From Clostridium sp. chh4-2 (GTDB taxonomy: Bacteria; Bacillota; Clostridia; Lachnospirales; Lachnospiraceae), in contig NZ_PKUU01000028.1 of assembly GCF_002899675.1 (NCBI RefSeq), forward strand, positions 23,725 to 87,724: DNA of 64,000 bases. Direction: 5' to 3'. A model generated the notes under the pieces. That model was not told where the DNA came from. It searched no databases and saw nothing but the letters and a program-made list of their open reading frames with translations. This document shows positions 44,153 through 53,093 of this stretch, piece after piece (position 1 is the first letter of the stretch; each line of letters opens with the position of its first letter). The translations under genes were made by a program, and so were the position numbers.

Positions 44153-44174
44153 TGAAAATTAAAAAGCATAGCAC
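44153..44174 (+). repeat. Direct repeat, left copy
   Basis: TGAAAATTAAAAAGCATAGC... recurs at 45338-45359 with one mismatch over 22 bp, and weaker similarity extends ~20 bp upstream (TACTGTG...TAAA). The pair flanks the 44481-45239 lipoprotein gene. Confidence 0.6.
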
Positions 44175-44233
44175 CTATAGAAGTGCTGTCACACTTCTAT
44201 AGGTGTGAAAAGCGTTTTGGCGAACGCTTTCAC
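44172..44233 (+). repeat. Two consecutive hairpins
   Basis: CACCTATAGAAGTG (44172-44185) pairs perfectly with CACTTCTATAGGTG (44192-44205). Directly next, GTGAAAAGCGTT (44205-44216) pairs with AACGCTTTCAC (44223-44233) with one bulge. Neither is followed by a T-run. Confidence 0.6.
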
Positions 44234-44340
44234 AATGGTTGCTACCACTACTACGCCTTTTTATTATAATCTAAGTCGATTCAATAGACAAGATGAAAAA
44301 TGGGCTAGGAGTTTTTTTGCTGTACTCAAAAATGAGATAG

Positions 44341-44382
44341 AGCAGGATGTGAAAGCGGAAATGCTAAACATCCTGCTTTTTA
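44341..44382 (+). terminator. Terminator-like hairpin
   Basis: AGCAGGATG (44341-44349) pairs with CATCCTGCT (44369-44377), followed by TTTTAATTT. A related hairpin GAGCAGGA/TCCTGCTC follows at 44402-44425. Confidence 0.6.
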
Positions 44383-44480
44383 ATTTGGTCAAATTATGGG
44401 GGAGCAGGAAGTATGAATCCTGCTCTGTCCCATTAAAATGATGGCAGAATAAGTGATAGGGAAGAAAAGGAGATCAGGTT

Positions 44481-45239
44481 ATGAAGGTATTGAAGAGGTT
44501 TTTAATTATAGGGATGATTGGAGTTTTAGGTCTGACAGGATGTTCTGCAAAATCGTTTGACAGAACAGACCGTATAGCGAAGGAAGAAACTGAGAAGACA
44601 GAGAAGAAAAAAACTGCCGATAAGGAAGAGAAAGAGGACAAAGAGGAAAAAAATGAGGATAAAAAGAAAAAAGGTAAAGCAGATGGGACGCCCGTCACCA
44701 GCCTGACAATAGATAAAACAACTGTGTATCTGGAAAATCTGACTCTCAGGGAACTGGTTATATTTCTTCAAAAGGCAGGATACAGCTGTGATGAGCTGGA
44801 TCGTAAGCTGGGACCGAATGAAAAAGCAAAAGTGGAGATAGAAAATGCTGATGGGGATGATGCGGTGGAAGTCGGCATATATAATCCGTCCAATGAAGAG
44901 GATATATTCAGCAACGGAAAAATAAGCAGGATTCGTATGTGTGAGAGTGCGGATGATATCTACTTCCTTAATGGAAAAATTAACGATAAATCCAAAACGA
45001 GACAGATCAAAAATGCATTCAATGATTTAGAGATAGAGTATGAAGAACATTATTACGGAGAAACGACTGCATATGCACCAAATGGATCAGTTCCGACCAC
45101 AGCGGCCATAGGCGAAGAGGATATACCATATTGGGGCACGGCAAAACTCCCGGCCGGACAGGAAGCAGTTATAGAAATCAACAACAGCAGAGACGGATGG
45201 AGATCTGTAACTATAGAACTTCCTTTGATCTATGAATAA
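44481..45239 (+). CDS. Lipoprotein of unknown function
   Basis: 252 aa. The lipobox LTG-C21 follows a short signal peptide; residues ~25-65 are a highly charged Lys/Glu linker typical of surface lipoproteins. The C-terminal ~185 residues (from TSLTIDKTTVYLENLTLRELV) contain no motif I recognise. They have a beta-rich, acidic character and a final AGQEAVIEINNSRDGWR segment. It should sit on the outer face of the membrane. AAAGGAG precedes ATG 44481. It is flanked by a ~22-bp direct repeat at 44153 and 45338, suggesting a mobile or duplicated block, and a secreted protein gene follows. Confidence 0.75.
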   Translation: MKVLKRFLIIGMIGVLGLTGCSAKSFDRTDRIAKEETEKTEKKKTADKEEKEDKEEKNEDKKKKGKADGTPVTSLTIDKTTVYLENLTLRELVIFLQKAGYSCDELDRKLGPNEKAKVEIENADGDDAVEVGIYNPSNEEDIFSNGKISRIRMCESADDIYFLNGKINDKSKTRQIKNAFNDLEIEYEEHYYGETTAYAPNGSVPTTAAIGEEDIPYWGTAKLPAGQEAVIEINNSRDGWRSVTIELPLIYE

Positions 45240-45337
45240 TGATGGAGGAAAACTTATAGATTTGGAAGAATTTAAAAAAGAACAGCCAAGGGCGCCCAAT
45301 AGAATGATGACGTACTGTGGTAAAGAATAAAACGGTG

Positions 45338-45359
45338 TGAAAATTAAAAAGCACAGCAC
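45338..45359 (+). repeat. Direct repeat, right copy
   Basis: Second copy of the 22-bp sequence at 44153-44174, here just upstream of the secreted protein gene. Confidence 0.6.
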
Positions 45360-45386
45360 TTGAGATTGAAAAGATGGAGGATAAAT

Positions 45387-46106
45387 ATGAAGTTTATTAA
45401 GAGATTAATTGCATTAGGATTGGCGGCAGGTTTAACCGTTGCCGGAGGTATGACTGCAGTTGCAGAGGATTATAATATCGTTTTCAGCGGTGTATTCACA
45501 CCTGCTGAGGCTATTGAGGATACCGGGTCAGAATTGACCGCATCCTATTACGGCATGGATTTTAGCGGAAAGCTTTATAACCTATTGGATGAAAATACTA
45601 CGCTTGCAATGGATGAAGCCCAAAGTTCAGGAATGGCAGGAAATCCGGTAGTCTATTGGGGATATCTGGACGGCAGTGATTTTGTGAGTTTGGGATCATG
45701 GGAATCCAGCATGATGGGGAACTTACCGATGAATGACAGCATTCAGGGCGGAAAAAATTATCCTGTAATTAATCCGGAACAGCTTGCAAAAGATAAGGCC
45801 GATGGTTCAGCCTATTCCAAAACCTATGTGGTGATGATTAATGCTGTTAATACGACTAATTATGCAGATGATTACATGGGATACTTTTTTAAACTGAAAC
45901 AGGGCGGTACCAATGCATCAGCCGCTGCATGGAAGAAGGACAGTGCGGGCTGGTGGTATGATAACGGCGACGGCACTTATCCGGCGAATCAATGGAAAGA
46001 GATAAGCGGCAAATTTTACTATTTCGGAGCGGATGGATATATGCTTCATGATACGGTAACGCCGGATAATTATCAGGTAGGAGCGGATGGGGCCTGGATT
46101 CAATAA
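45387..46106 (+). CDS. Secreted protein with C-terminal choline-binding-like repeats
   Basis: 239 aa from ATG 45387 after TGGAGGATAA; a longer in-frame start at 45360 adds charged residues before the signal peptide and has no ribosome binding site. A signal peptide with predicted cleavage after AVA (residue ~26) is followed by a ~165-aa domain I do not recognise. The last ~45 residues (AGWWYDNGDGTYPANQW, GKFYYFGADGYM) are two cell-wall-binding (choline-binding type) repeats rich in Trp/Tyr/Gly. It should be exported and attach non-covalently to wall polymers. Confidence 0.82.
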   Translation: MKFIKRLIALGLAAGLTVAGGMTAVAEDYNIVFSGVFTPAEAIEDTGSELTASYYGMDFSGKLYNLLDENTTLAMDEAQSSGMAGNPVVYWGYLDGSDFVSLGSWESSMMGNLPMNDSIQGGKNYPVINPEQLAKDKADGSAYSKTYVVMINAVNTTNYADDYMGYFFKLKQGGTNASAAAWKKDSAGWWYDNGDGTYPANQWKEISGKFYYFGADGYMLHDTVTPDNYQVGADGAWIQ

Positions 46107-46170
46107 CAGCCGCGGATTATGCGTTTAGCTATGAATTATAAAAACAAAACCGACTGAGTTAAGTGAAAAC

Positions 46171-46234
46171 AGCGCCGGGAAACCCGGAAACGCAGGGCCG
46201 GACAGGCCCTCAGCGTTCCGGATTTCCCGGCGCT
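46171..46234. terminator. Large GC-rich hairpin between convergent genes
   Basis: AGCGCCGGGAAA (46171-46182) pairs with TTTCCCGGCGCT (46223-46234), with inner pairing around AGGGCC/GGCCCT. It separates the secreted-protein gene from the convergent xylosidase gene and probably stops transcription from both sides. Confidence 0.75.
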
Positions 46235-46247
46235 TCTAATTCAGCTA

Positions 46248-48242
46248 TTAAATTAAAGATTTATCCAATTCTTTCTCAAATGGTCCAGGTGTAGGATTCA
46301 CACCGCGTTTCTCACCCCAGTAATCCCTGTCAAAGAAGATCGGGCTGCCGTCCGGGTTCTCGAATTTCTCTTCCGGCTCGAATGCCTCTCCCAGCACTTC
46401 AGTGGAGATAAATGGAGTCGCCAGTTTCGGAAGGTGCTCGTAGAGGTTGGTATCCAGATAATAAGCGCCATCCTTTTCCACCAATTTTACATAGATCTCA
46501 TGTTCTGTATCCTGAGCGTAGTTGAGCTCTTTTGCGCAAGGCTCGGCGCCGTTGAAGAATACGTTTCCGCCTGTGTAAACAGGAAGTTTTGTATAATATT
46601 TGGTGCGGTCTTCTGCAGCTCCGGTGTCATTTTCCTTGGTGAACAGAGCGAAATATTCATCCCATGTAGGATAATCGCTGAACTGTGAAGTACCTGTTAC
46701 TGTGCCGACCAGTTCAATATTCTGTGATTCAATAAAATCCGTATAGGATTTCGGAATCGGATTCTGAACGAATATATTATTATAGAAGCGGTCGTCACCG
46801 TGTAAAAATGTCATGAATCCGGCAACTTCTGTTCTGTGAGGTACGTGATATGGCGTATATCTCGGGCCGGTAGCAGGGCTTCCGTTATCGGTTCCGCCGC
46901 CAACACATGTAAATGGTCCGCAGATCAGGTTATGTACATAAGCAACGCCCTGTGTAGCCAGACGTCCGGAATAAGCGGATAAGAACAGGTTGTTGTCCAC
47001 GAGAGTCGGGCCGTGGCTTACTTCGATGAACAAGTCCTCGCCAAGGGACAGCTTTGTGGTCAGTTCTGCATCTTCAGGCGGCATATTGTCATGGAACAGG
47101 TTCTGCGTAATACGTGTGCCCTGTGCCTGCCAGTCAACCCAGATACCTCTTGTGCAGTGATGAATATGGTTTCTGCGGAAGATGACGTCGATGGCTGCAT
47201 GAAGCTTAATTCCGCCGATCTCGGCTCCGGTCAGCTGCTGTTTTGTATTGATATCATGAATATGGTTGTCTTCAATCAGAGAGAATACACAGCCTAAGTG
47301 TCCTACAATACCGGTCTGCTCGCAGTGGTGAATATGGCATCTGCGCACGATATGGGAACCGATGTTTTCTTTTGTCCAGCCCTCGATCTGTGCCTGGCAG
47401 ATAGCGTCACGCTCGGTCTGAGTTCCGTGTTTCAGACGTTTGAGCGTCCATTTATTCTCATTATTAGGCTGTAAATATTTGCCCAAAGAGATGCCGCAGC
47501 ATTTGGAATCGGAAACTTCGCAGTCTTCGATGATCCAGCCCTTGCTCCAGTGCGGTCCGATCATGCCTTCCTGATATGCGGTAGGAGGTGCCCAGGTAGT
47601 CGCAGCCTGTTTTACCACAAAGCCGGAAAGGGTGATGTAGTTAACGCCTGTTTTTTCAGGATAGAAGCAATTTCTACGGACGTTGATTTCAACGTTGTGC
47701 TCATTGGGATCATTGCCCTGGAAGTTGGCATAAATTACGGTTTCATTATTTTCCTGGCAGGAATACCACTGGTAAACAGTGAATTCATGATCCCAGGAAG
47801 GTTTATAAATCTGAGGATCTAATACGGATTCCAGAGAATCTGTTTCATACATGGATTTGCCGTTCAGATAAACCTCTCCGGTATGGAGAACGATGCTGCT
47901 GTAATACCAGTCGCCGCCGATAACCGTGGTATAAGGATTGTAAGATCCGAAGATTCCGTTAGGGATACGGGCAACCCAAACATTATCCTTATAATGTTCC
48001 CAGTTTTTCACAGGCTCCGCACCTGAGATAATGGCTCCGCCCATCACTTCTGAACGGTATACGATAGGTTTTCCTTCTTCACCGCCGTTAATAGGATTTA
48101 CATATTCACGGTAAAGGCCAGGTGCGACAATGACCTCGTCGCCGGCAACCGCGATCTGAGCCGCCTCGCTGATCTGTTTAAACGGCTTCTCTTTTGATCC
48201 GTCACCGCCGCGTGCTGCATCAATTGATACATAGTAAACCAT
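46248..48242 (-). CDS. Glycoside hydrolase family 120 (beta-xylosidase type), cytosolic
   Basis: 664 aa, no signal peptide, right-handed beta-helix with DUF1565-like N-terminus (YYVSIDAARGGDGS). It matches from memory the GH120 beta-xylosidase of Thermoanaerobacterium block by block: NFQGNDPNEHNVEINVRR, WAPPTAYQEGMIGPHWSKGW, and the catalytic segment. The predicted nucleophile is D370 (IWVDWQAQG) and the acid/base E407 (LFIEVSHGP), corresponding to Asp382 and Glu405 of that enzyme. It would remove xylose from imported xylo-oligosaccharides. A LacI-type operator and a strong promoter lie just upstream, and the LacI gene is next on the same strand. Confidence 0.88.
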   Translation of the reverse strand: MVYYVSIDAARGGDGSKEKPFKQISEAAQIAVAGDEVIVAPGLYREYVNPINGGEEGKPIVYRSEVMGGAIISGAEPVKNWEHYKDNVWVARIPNGIFGSYNPYTTVIGGDWYYSSIVLHTGEVYLNGKSMYETDSLESVLDPQIYKPSWDHEFTVYQWYSCQENNETVIYANFQGNDPNEHNVEINVRRNCFYPEKTGVNYITLSGFVVKQAATTWAPPTAYQEGMIGPHWSKGWIIEDCEVSDSKCCGISLGKYLQPNNENKWTLKRLKHGTQTERDAICQAQIEGWTKENIGSHIVRRCHIHHCEQTGIVGHLGCVFSLIEDNHIHDINTKQQLTGAEIGGIKLHAAIDVIFRRNHIHHCTRGIWVDWQAQGTRITQNLFHDNMPPEDAELTTKLSLGEDLFIEVSHGPTLVDNNLFLSAYSGRLATQGVAYVHNLICGPFTCVGGGTDNGSPATGPRYTPYHVPHRTEVAGFMTFLHGDDRFYNNIFVQNPIPKSYTDFIESQNIELVGTVTGTSQFSDYPTWDEYFALFTKENDTGAAEDRTKYYTKLPVYTGGNVFFNGAEPCAKELNYAQDTEHEIYVKLVEKDGAYYLDTNLYEHLPKLATPFISTEVLGEAFEPEEKFENPDGSPIFFDRDYWGEKRGVNPTPGPFEKELDKSLI

Positions 48243-48258
48243 ATGTCTCCTCCTTATT

Positions 48259-48270
48259 GCGCTCGAGCGC
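48259..48270 (-). promoter_or_regulatory. LacI-family operator
   Basis: GCGCTCGAGCGC is a perfect 12-bp palindrome with central CG, typical of LacI/GalR operators. It sits just after the -10 box, over the transcription start of the GH120 gene. Confidence 0.8.
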
Positions 48271-48281
48271 TTTTTTATTTA

Positions 48282-48310
48282 AAACTAGCACATCTGTGCA
48301 AAGATGTCAA
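48282..48310 (-). promoter_or_regulatory. Promoter of the GH120 gene
   Basis: Minus strand TTGACA (complement 48305-48310), 17 bp, TAGTTT (complement 48282-48287). The spacer contains a second inverted repeat, GCACATCTGTGC (48288-48299). Confidence 0.75.
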
Positions 48311-48404
48311 TATTATTTGCTTTGAAACAATATTTTTAGAAGAAATAGACAAATAGGCAGCCGGTATTTTATCTCTAATTACTGATGATAAATATAACCG
48401 GATT

Positions 48405-49454
48405 TTAAGGCTCCGATGGATCGGAAGACAGGCTTTGGGGAATGTAGATATTTAAATCTGTATAGTAAATATCTTTTTCAGGGTCTTTTCCAAGGGCCAG
48501 TTTATTAAATAAAAGTTCCAGCGACAACCGGCCCTGGCCTTTGGAATCCTGGGAGATGGTAGCTGAAACCATGCCGTTTTTCAGCATGGGTTCCATAGGT
48601 TCCACCAGATCGTTGGTGATGATGCGGACTTTTCCGTTACCCATAGCCTTTGAGATGGCCCTGCATACGCTGTAATCCCCAGGGTTTACCAGATAGATGA
48701 TGTTCATATCCGGGTGGTTTTGAATCGCTTCCCGGACGGTGTCATAATAATCGGACGTACCGTCTTTTAACACATAACTGCCCACGATGCGGATATCCGG
48801 ATAACGCTCGGATGTTTCCTGCTGAAAGCCCTTGACGCGTTCCTCATAGCTGAAGGGATTGGAAGCCTGATTGCTGAAGATCACCACACGTCCATGGTCA
48901 TTGCTCAGCAGCGCAGACAGGCCGGCGGCCAGGCGTCCGGCTTTTTTATAATCGCTGCCCACATAACAGATGCGTTCATAGGAGGGATCATCCACGTTGA
49001 AAAACAGGATGGGGATCTCCATGGACACGGCTTTTTGAATCAGCCTTACAACACCGGGATTATTGCCCGGAGCCACGGCCAGGGCGTCGCAGTCAAATGA
49101 TTGGGAAATCCGGTCCAGTTCCTCTTCTGTAAGCGGCAGATCGCGTTCAAAAGTGTAAAATTCCACGTGAACGCCAAATTTTTTCAGATCCTCCGCTTTT
49201 TCAAGAGCGCCTTTTCGGATTTCACCGTAGATGGGCGCTTTTTTTCCCGTAGTCGAACAAAAGCCTATCTTCAGCTTCCTTTTTCTTGCGGCCAGCGCTT
49301 TCCCGGCTTCGTTGGGCTGGTAGTCCAGCTCGCGTATGATTCGGTTGATCTTTTCCGCAGTGTCGGGTTTTACGGCTCCTCTGTTGTTGATGACACGGTC
49401 TACCGTTCTTCTGGACACGCCTGCTATCTCGGCAATCTGTTTGATTGTGGCCAT
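48405..49454 (-). CDS. LacI family transcriptional regulator
   Basis: 349 aa. The N-terminal helix-turn-helix and hinge are complete (IKQIAEIAGVSRRTVDRVINNRG, NEAGKALAARKR), followed by a periplasmic-binding-like effector domain (IGFCSTTGKKAPIY) resembling the type-2 sugar-binding proteins (D-x-x-x-G hinge, VGSDYKKAGRLAAG). It most likely represses the GH120 gene downstream through the palindrome at 48259-48270 and is released by a xyloside or related sugar. It follows the GGDEF gene by 12 bp, so both are transcribed from the 50681-50709 promoter. GGAGG precedes its ATG. Confidence 0.93.
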   Translation of the reverse strand: MATIKQIAEIAGVSRRTVDRVINNRGAVKPDTAEKINRIIRELDYQPNEAGKALAARKRKLKIGFCSTTGKKAPIYGEIRKGALEKAEDLKKFGVHVEFYTFERDLPLTEEELDRISQSFDCDALAVAPGNNPGVVRLIQKAVSMEIPILFFNVDDPSYERICYVGSDYKKAGRLAAGLSALLSNDHGRVVIFSNQASNPFSYEERVKGFQQETSERYPDIRIVGSYVLKDGTSDYYDTVREAIQNHPDMNIIYLVNPGDYSVCRAISKAMGNGKVRIITNDLVEPMEPMLKNGMVSATISQDSKGQGRLSLELLFNKLALGKDPEKDIYYTDLNIYIPQSLSSDPSEP

Positions 49455-49466
49455 TGGAACCTCCTT

Positions 49467-50630
49467 TTACCGGTTTTTATCCGTATTATTTTCCAAGGCA
49501 GAATAATGCTCTTGCTTTTTTGAATACATTTGTTTATCAGCCTTGCGGTAAGTGCTGTGAAGATCATCGTCTTCCTGTTCATTGTAAATGGCATATCCCC
49601 AGGAAAAACTCAGATCAGGGGAGAAGGTCAGTTTGTAGAATTCTTCTTTCAGCCGTGCCATCAAATTCTCTATCTTACTCTCATCCGCGCCGGGAACCCA
49701 AATGACAAATTCATCTCCGCCGATCCGGTACATGACAGCTTCTTTCGTTTTCAGATTTTCAAATGCCTGGGAAATGCAGGTGATATATTGATCCCCTTTT
49801 TCATGCCCGTAAGTATCATTTACCTTTTTCAGACTGTTTAAGTCAATGGCTATAATTCCCATCCCGTGTTCCCGTCTCATAGCTATTAGATTGGCCATGT
49901 CGATCTGATAGGCGTTTCTGTTCTTTAACTGGGTTAAATAGTCCGTATTGGCCATATCGCGGTAAAATGGATTGGAGATATGGCGGAACAGAGCTCTGGA
50001 AATCAGGCTGGCAATCAAACTGAACAGCAGGATAAACCAAGGAAGGAGAAGCCTTAAATTGCGGTAGGTCATATATTGATGCTCCGCTTCAAATTCAATG
50101 CCGATCACGCCGATTACATCTGCATCATCATAGATGGGGAGATAAGTGATGAAGATTTTGCCCCATTCGGTATCCTTGATTTTATCGGGAAGCACCTTTT
50201 CTCCGCTTAAAGCCCTCTGCATATCCGGGTATATCTCACTTTCTATCAGATCGCCCGGATAGCGGAAACTAGGATTATCAGAATTTAAGCCGTCAATTAC
50301 ATAGATGAATTCGCCGTTTGAATTCTGTTTGGCGGTATATAAGTACATGACTCCCGTAACTTCTTTTACCTGGCGGAAAAGGTCATGCATCTCTATGTAT
50401 TCCGGATTATTAATATCTTCGCGGGCGGATATATTATCGAAAGTCGTGGTATCCAGGAATTCATCTATATAGGAATAGATGGACTCTACCTGATCATTTA
50501 AACTTTTTAATGTATCTCTGTAAGTAATCTGATACTGAAAGATAAAGATGGAAAAAGTTAAAGCCGCCACGATCGCGGCGGTAAAAATTGATACCTGAAA
50601 ATCAACGCGTTTCCAAAAGGTATTTTTCAT
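49467..50630 (-). CDS. Membrane-bound GGDEF diguanylate cyclase with extracellular sensor domain
   Basis: 387 aa. One helix near 13-34, a ~155-aa extracellular domain of the Cache type (ITYLPIYDDADVIGVIGIEFEA), a second helix at about 193-212, then a GGDEF domain with the intact active motif GGDEF at 304-308. The RxxD inhibitory I-site is absent upstream of it. It should make cyclic-di-GMP in response to an outside ligand. Sharing a transcript with a LacI sugar regulator suggests a link between sugar sensing and surface behaviour. AAAGGAAC precedes its ATG. Confidence 0.92.
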   Translation of the reverse strand: MKNTFWKRVDFQVSIFTAAIVAALTFSIFIFQYQITYRDTLKSLNDQVESIYSYIDEFLDTTTFDNISAREDINNPEYIEMHDLFRQVKEVTGVMYLYTAKQNSNGEFIYVIDGLNSDNPSFRYPGDLIESEIYPDMQRALSGEKVLPDKIKDTEWGKIFITYLPIYDDADVIGVIGIEFEAEHQYMTYRNLRLLLPWFILLFSLIASLISRALFRHISNPFYRDMANTDYLTQLKNRNAYQIDMANLIAMRREHGMGIIAIDLNSLKKVNDTYGHEKGDQYITCISQAFENLKTKEAVMYRIGGDEFVIWVPGADESKIENLMARLKEEFYKLTFSPDLSFSWGYAIYNEQEDDDLHSTYRKADKQMYSKKQEHYSALENNTDKNR

Positions 50631-50680
50631 GAGAAGTTCCTTTTACTAATATTGTAAACTAAAATATAGGGTATATAGGT

Positions 50681-50709
50681 ATCATATAATGGAAAAGAAA
50701 AAAGGTCAA
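50681..50709 (-). promoter_or_regulatory. Promoter of the GGDEF-lacI operon
   Basis: Minus strand TTGACC (complement 50704-50709), 17 bp, TATGAT (complement 50681-50686). Confidence 0.7.
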
Positions 50710-50833
50710 TAAATAAACGTAATGCAAAAACCGAACGGACTGCCGGGGCCGCGGACAGTAACGCTTGATGGAAGATAAGAAAGATGGTAAACTATTACTC
50801 AGAAAAACTATAATCGGACAACGGAGGAGGATA

Positions 50834-51334
50834 ATGAAAAAGAACTTAAAGTTTCTAATTGCCGGCATCATAACATTTCTTCTTATTATTGTAGTAGTGG
50901 CGGCGGTTTTAATTGGCAAGCTGATCACTTTTAAGAAGGAACCGGTCACTTTTGAACAGTTTGGGAAGTATGCATCCGAGCAGGGATATGTCTTTGAGGA
51001 TGAAACAAGCCAAATGCCAGAAGGTTTCGGAAAGTATGGAGAGGCCTATAAAGAGGACGGAGATCAGGAACTGGTAATTTCATTCAGTGAGTGCTCTGAC
51101 GTGGCTTCAGCAGTTAAACTTTATAACAAAACTCAATATATGATTACAGAAGATTACAAAGGGGCAGTGTCCAGCAATAAGAATATAAATCTGAAAAACT
51201 TTTCCAAATATGAGCAGACCAGCGGAGGAATCTATGCAGCCGCTGTGAGAATTGACAATACGGTGCTGTTTGTCAAGGCCGGCTCTGAAGGTAAAAAAGA
51301 GCTTCAGGAGTTTATAGAAGGTTTGGGATATTAA
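50834..51334 (+). CDS. Single-pass membrane protein of unknown function
   Basis: 166 aa from ATG 50834 after CGGAGGAGG; an in-frame start at 50765 adds a polar segment with no ribosome binding site. One N-terminal hydrophobic helix (about 8-29) is followed by a ~135-aa domain with a central SFSECSDVASAVKLYNKTQ and a C-terminal VRIDNTVLFVKAGSEGKK segment. I recognise no family. Topology predicts an extracellular domain with a short cytosolic tail. It is 17 bp upstream of the phosphatase gene, so an operon is likely. Confidence 0.7.
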   Translation: MKKNLKFLIAGIITFLLIIVVVAAVLIGKLITFKKEPVTFEQFGKYASEQGYVFEDETSQMPEGFGKYGEAYKEDGDQELVISFSECSDVASAVKLYNKTQYMITEDYKGAVSSNKNINLKNFSKYEQTSGGIYAAAVRIDNTVLFVKAGSEGKKELQEFIEGLGY

Positions 51335-51351
51335 AGATAGAGAGGCAAAAA

Positions 51352-52161
51352 ATGGCTGAGAGAATTAGTTTAGAAAAGTTACTTAATACAAGGGATCTGG
51401 CAGGATACCGGACATCTGACGGAAAAACAATCCGTCCCAAATGCCTGATCCGAAGCGGAGCATTGGCAGGAATGAGCGAAAAAGATAAAGAGATCTTATA
51501 TGGGGAATATGGCGTCCGCACAGTCATCGACCTGCGTACCGGTTTGGAGGCCGCCGAAAAACCAGATCCGGAGGTGCCGGGAGTGAAGAACGTATTCAAT
51601 CCGATTCTGGATGAAGAAACAGCGGGTTTCACCCATGAAAATGAAGACGGAGAAGGCGTGGATATGCTGGAAGGATTTTTAAAACATGCGAAATCCTTAA
51701 ACGGCCATCCGGAAATCTATATCAACCGCCTTTATGAAAATCTGGTGATAAATGAACAGGCCATGAAACGCTACGGAGCCTTTTTAAATCAGGTTTTGGA
51801 AGCGGAGCCGGGCGCTGTTTTATGGCACTGCAGCGCAGGAAAAGACAGAGCCGGCATGGCATCCGCATTTTTACTGACCGCTTTGGATGTGGACCGGGAA
51901 ACGGTGATCAGCGATTTTACGGCATCCAATGAATTTCTCCAAAAGGAAACCGACGGAATGACCGCTCTGGTGCGTTCCAGAACATCGGACCCCAACCTGG
52001 AAAAATGCGCTGAAATCCTGTGCCAGGTTCATGAATCCTATATCCGCGGGGCGTTCAGGATCATCGAAGACCGGTTTGGAGGCATGGACAGCTATTTGGA
52101 AAATCAGCTGAACTTTTCAAGGGAAAAGAGAGACAGGCTGAAGGAACGGTTCTGTATATAA
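51352..52161 (+). CDS. Tyrosine/dual-specificity protein phosphatase (CX5R)
   Basis: 269 aa. N-terminal NTRDLAGYRTSDGKTIRPKC is the typical opening of this bacterial family, followed by VRTVIDLRT. The P-loop HCSAGKDRAG holds nucleophile C160 and R166, and a downstream acid residue is present. It resembles the LipA/Iph-type phosphatases that act on phosphotyrosine or phosphoinositides. No signal peptide, so cytosolic. It is co-directional with and close to the upstream membrane protein; the next gene is convergent, with no obvious terminator between. Confidence 0.9.
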   Translation: MAERISLEKLLNTRDLAGYRTSDGKTIRPKCLIRSGALAGMSEKDKEILYGEYGVRTVIDLRTGLEAAEKPDPEVPGVKNVFNPILDEETAGFTHENEDGEGVDMLEGFLKHAKSLNGHPEIYINRLYENLVINEQAMKRYGAFLNQVLEAEPGAVLWHCSAGKDRAGMASAFLLTALDVDRETVISDFTASNEFLQKETDGMTALVRSRTSDPNLEKCAEILCQVHESYIRGAFRIIEDRFGGMDSYLENQLNFSREKRDRLKERFCI

Positions 52162-52185
52162 AGAGATTTTCCCGGCTTATTGAAA

Positions 52186-53076
52186 TCACAATTGATACTT
52201 CCTGATTAATTCCATCAGGAAGAGATGGGCGTCTGTCAGCTCCAGGTTTTTGCGCCAGATCAGGGCGGTGATTCTGTATATTTGTGGAGAAAGGGAATAA
52301 AAAGCCAATTCTCTGTTGATAACGTGCCGGACGGGCAGGAATGCTGCGCCCATGCCGCCGTTTATCAGGTTTCGGATCATATCGGCCTGATTTAAGCTGA
52401 AACCGGACTGGGGCTGTTGAGGCAGATCTTTAAAGAAGCTGTCCACCAGGTAGCGGATGCAGTTTCCTTTTTTCTGAAGGATAAAGTCTCCGCTTTCCAG
52501 GATGCCGGAAATTTGGGCTGCTGTCAGGGCTTCATTCCGGGAATGACGGCTGCAGTACGGGTGGGTGGAAGGGAGTACGAAAACGATCTCTTCTTTATCT
52601 AATATATCACTGTGGCCGGAAAAATGCCGGACAGAATGAGTGGTGACCAAAGCCATATCAAAACTTCCGTCCATAACGGAACGCTCAATATTGGACAAGT
52701 TGGAATCCAGAATCTCGACTTCTGTATGGGGAAAATGTTCCCGGAACAGAGGGAGGATGGAATAAAGCGTCTGAAGCGTTTTGGCGGAAGTGCTTCCTAT
52801 GGTGATCAGCTGCATCTGCGACACCTGCTGTATATTTTTATATGCAGCTTTTTTTAATTCCAACACCTTTTTTGCATATCTGACGTATAATTCCCCCATG
52901 GGAGTCGGAAGGATTTCTGACTGCTTACGGATGAACAGGGCTGCGCCCATCTCTTTTTCCAGCTTGCTCAGATACTGGCTGAGGGAAGATTGGGAGACAT
53001 AGAGTTCTTTAGCAGCCTTTGTAATATTTCTTTGCTTATCTATTTCCACAATATATTCTAAATATCTGGTATCCAT
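52186..53076 (-). CDS. LysR family regulator (tandem copy A)
   Basis: 296 aa from ATG 53076, after TGAGGTAAT; the frame extends to 53205 but that part has no ribosome binding site and would overlap the neighbouring LysR gene. LysR features: MDTRYLEYIVEIDKQRNI, LYVSQSSLSQYLSKLEKE and an effector domain starting LITIGSTSAK. It shares the QYLSKLE helix and start ITKAAKELYVSQ with copy B, so the two are paralogues transcribed together (17-bp gap). Target genes may include the divergent mannonate-dehydratase/ABC operon. Confidence 0.88.
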   Translation of the reverse strand: MDTRYLEYIVEIDKQRNITKAAKELYVSQSSLSQYLSKLEKEMGAALFIRKQSEILPTPMGELYVRYAKKVLELKKAAYKNIQQVSQMQLITIGSTSAKTLQTLYSILPLFREHFPHTEVEILDSNLSNIERSVMDGSFDMALVTTHSVRHFSGHSDILDKEEIVFVLPSTHPYCSRHSRNEALTAAQISGILESGDFILQKKGNCIRYLVDSFFKDLPQQPQSGFSLNQADMIRNLINGGMGAAFLPVRHVINRELAFYSLSPQIYRITALIWRKNLELTDAHLFLMELIRKYQL

Positions 53077-53093
53077 AATTACCTCATCAACGT

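Noticed and set aside
44205..44441. A 78-codon plus-strand reading frame with a GTG start
   Set aside because: The start lies inside a hairpin and has no ribosome binding site, two further hairpins cross the frame, and the protein matches nothing I recognise.
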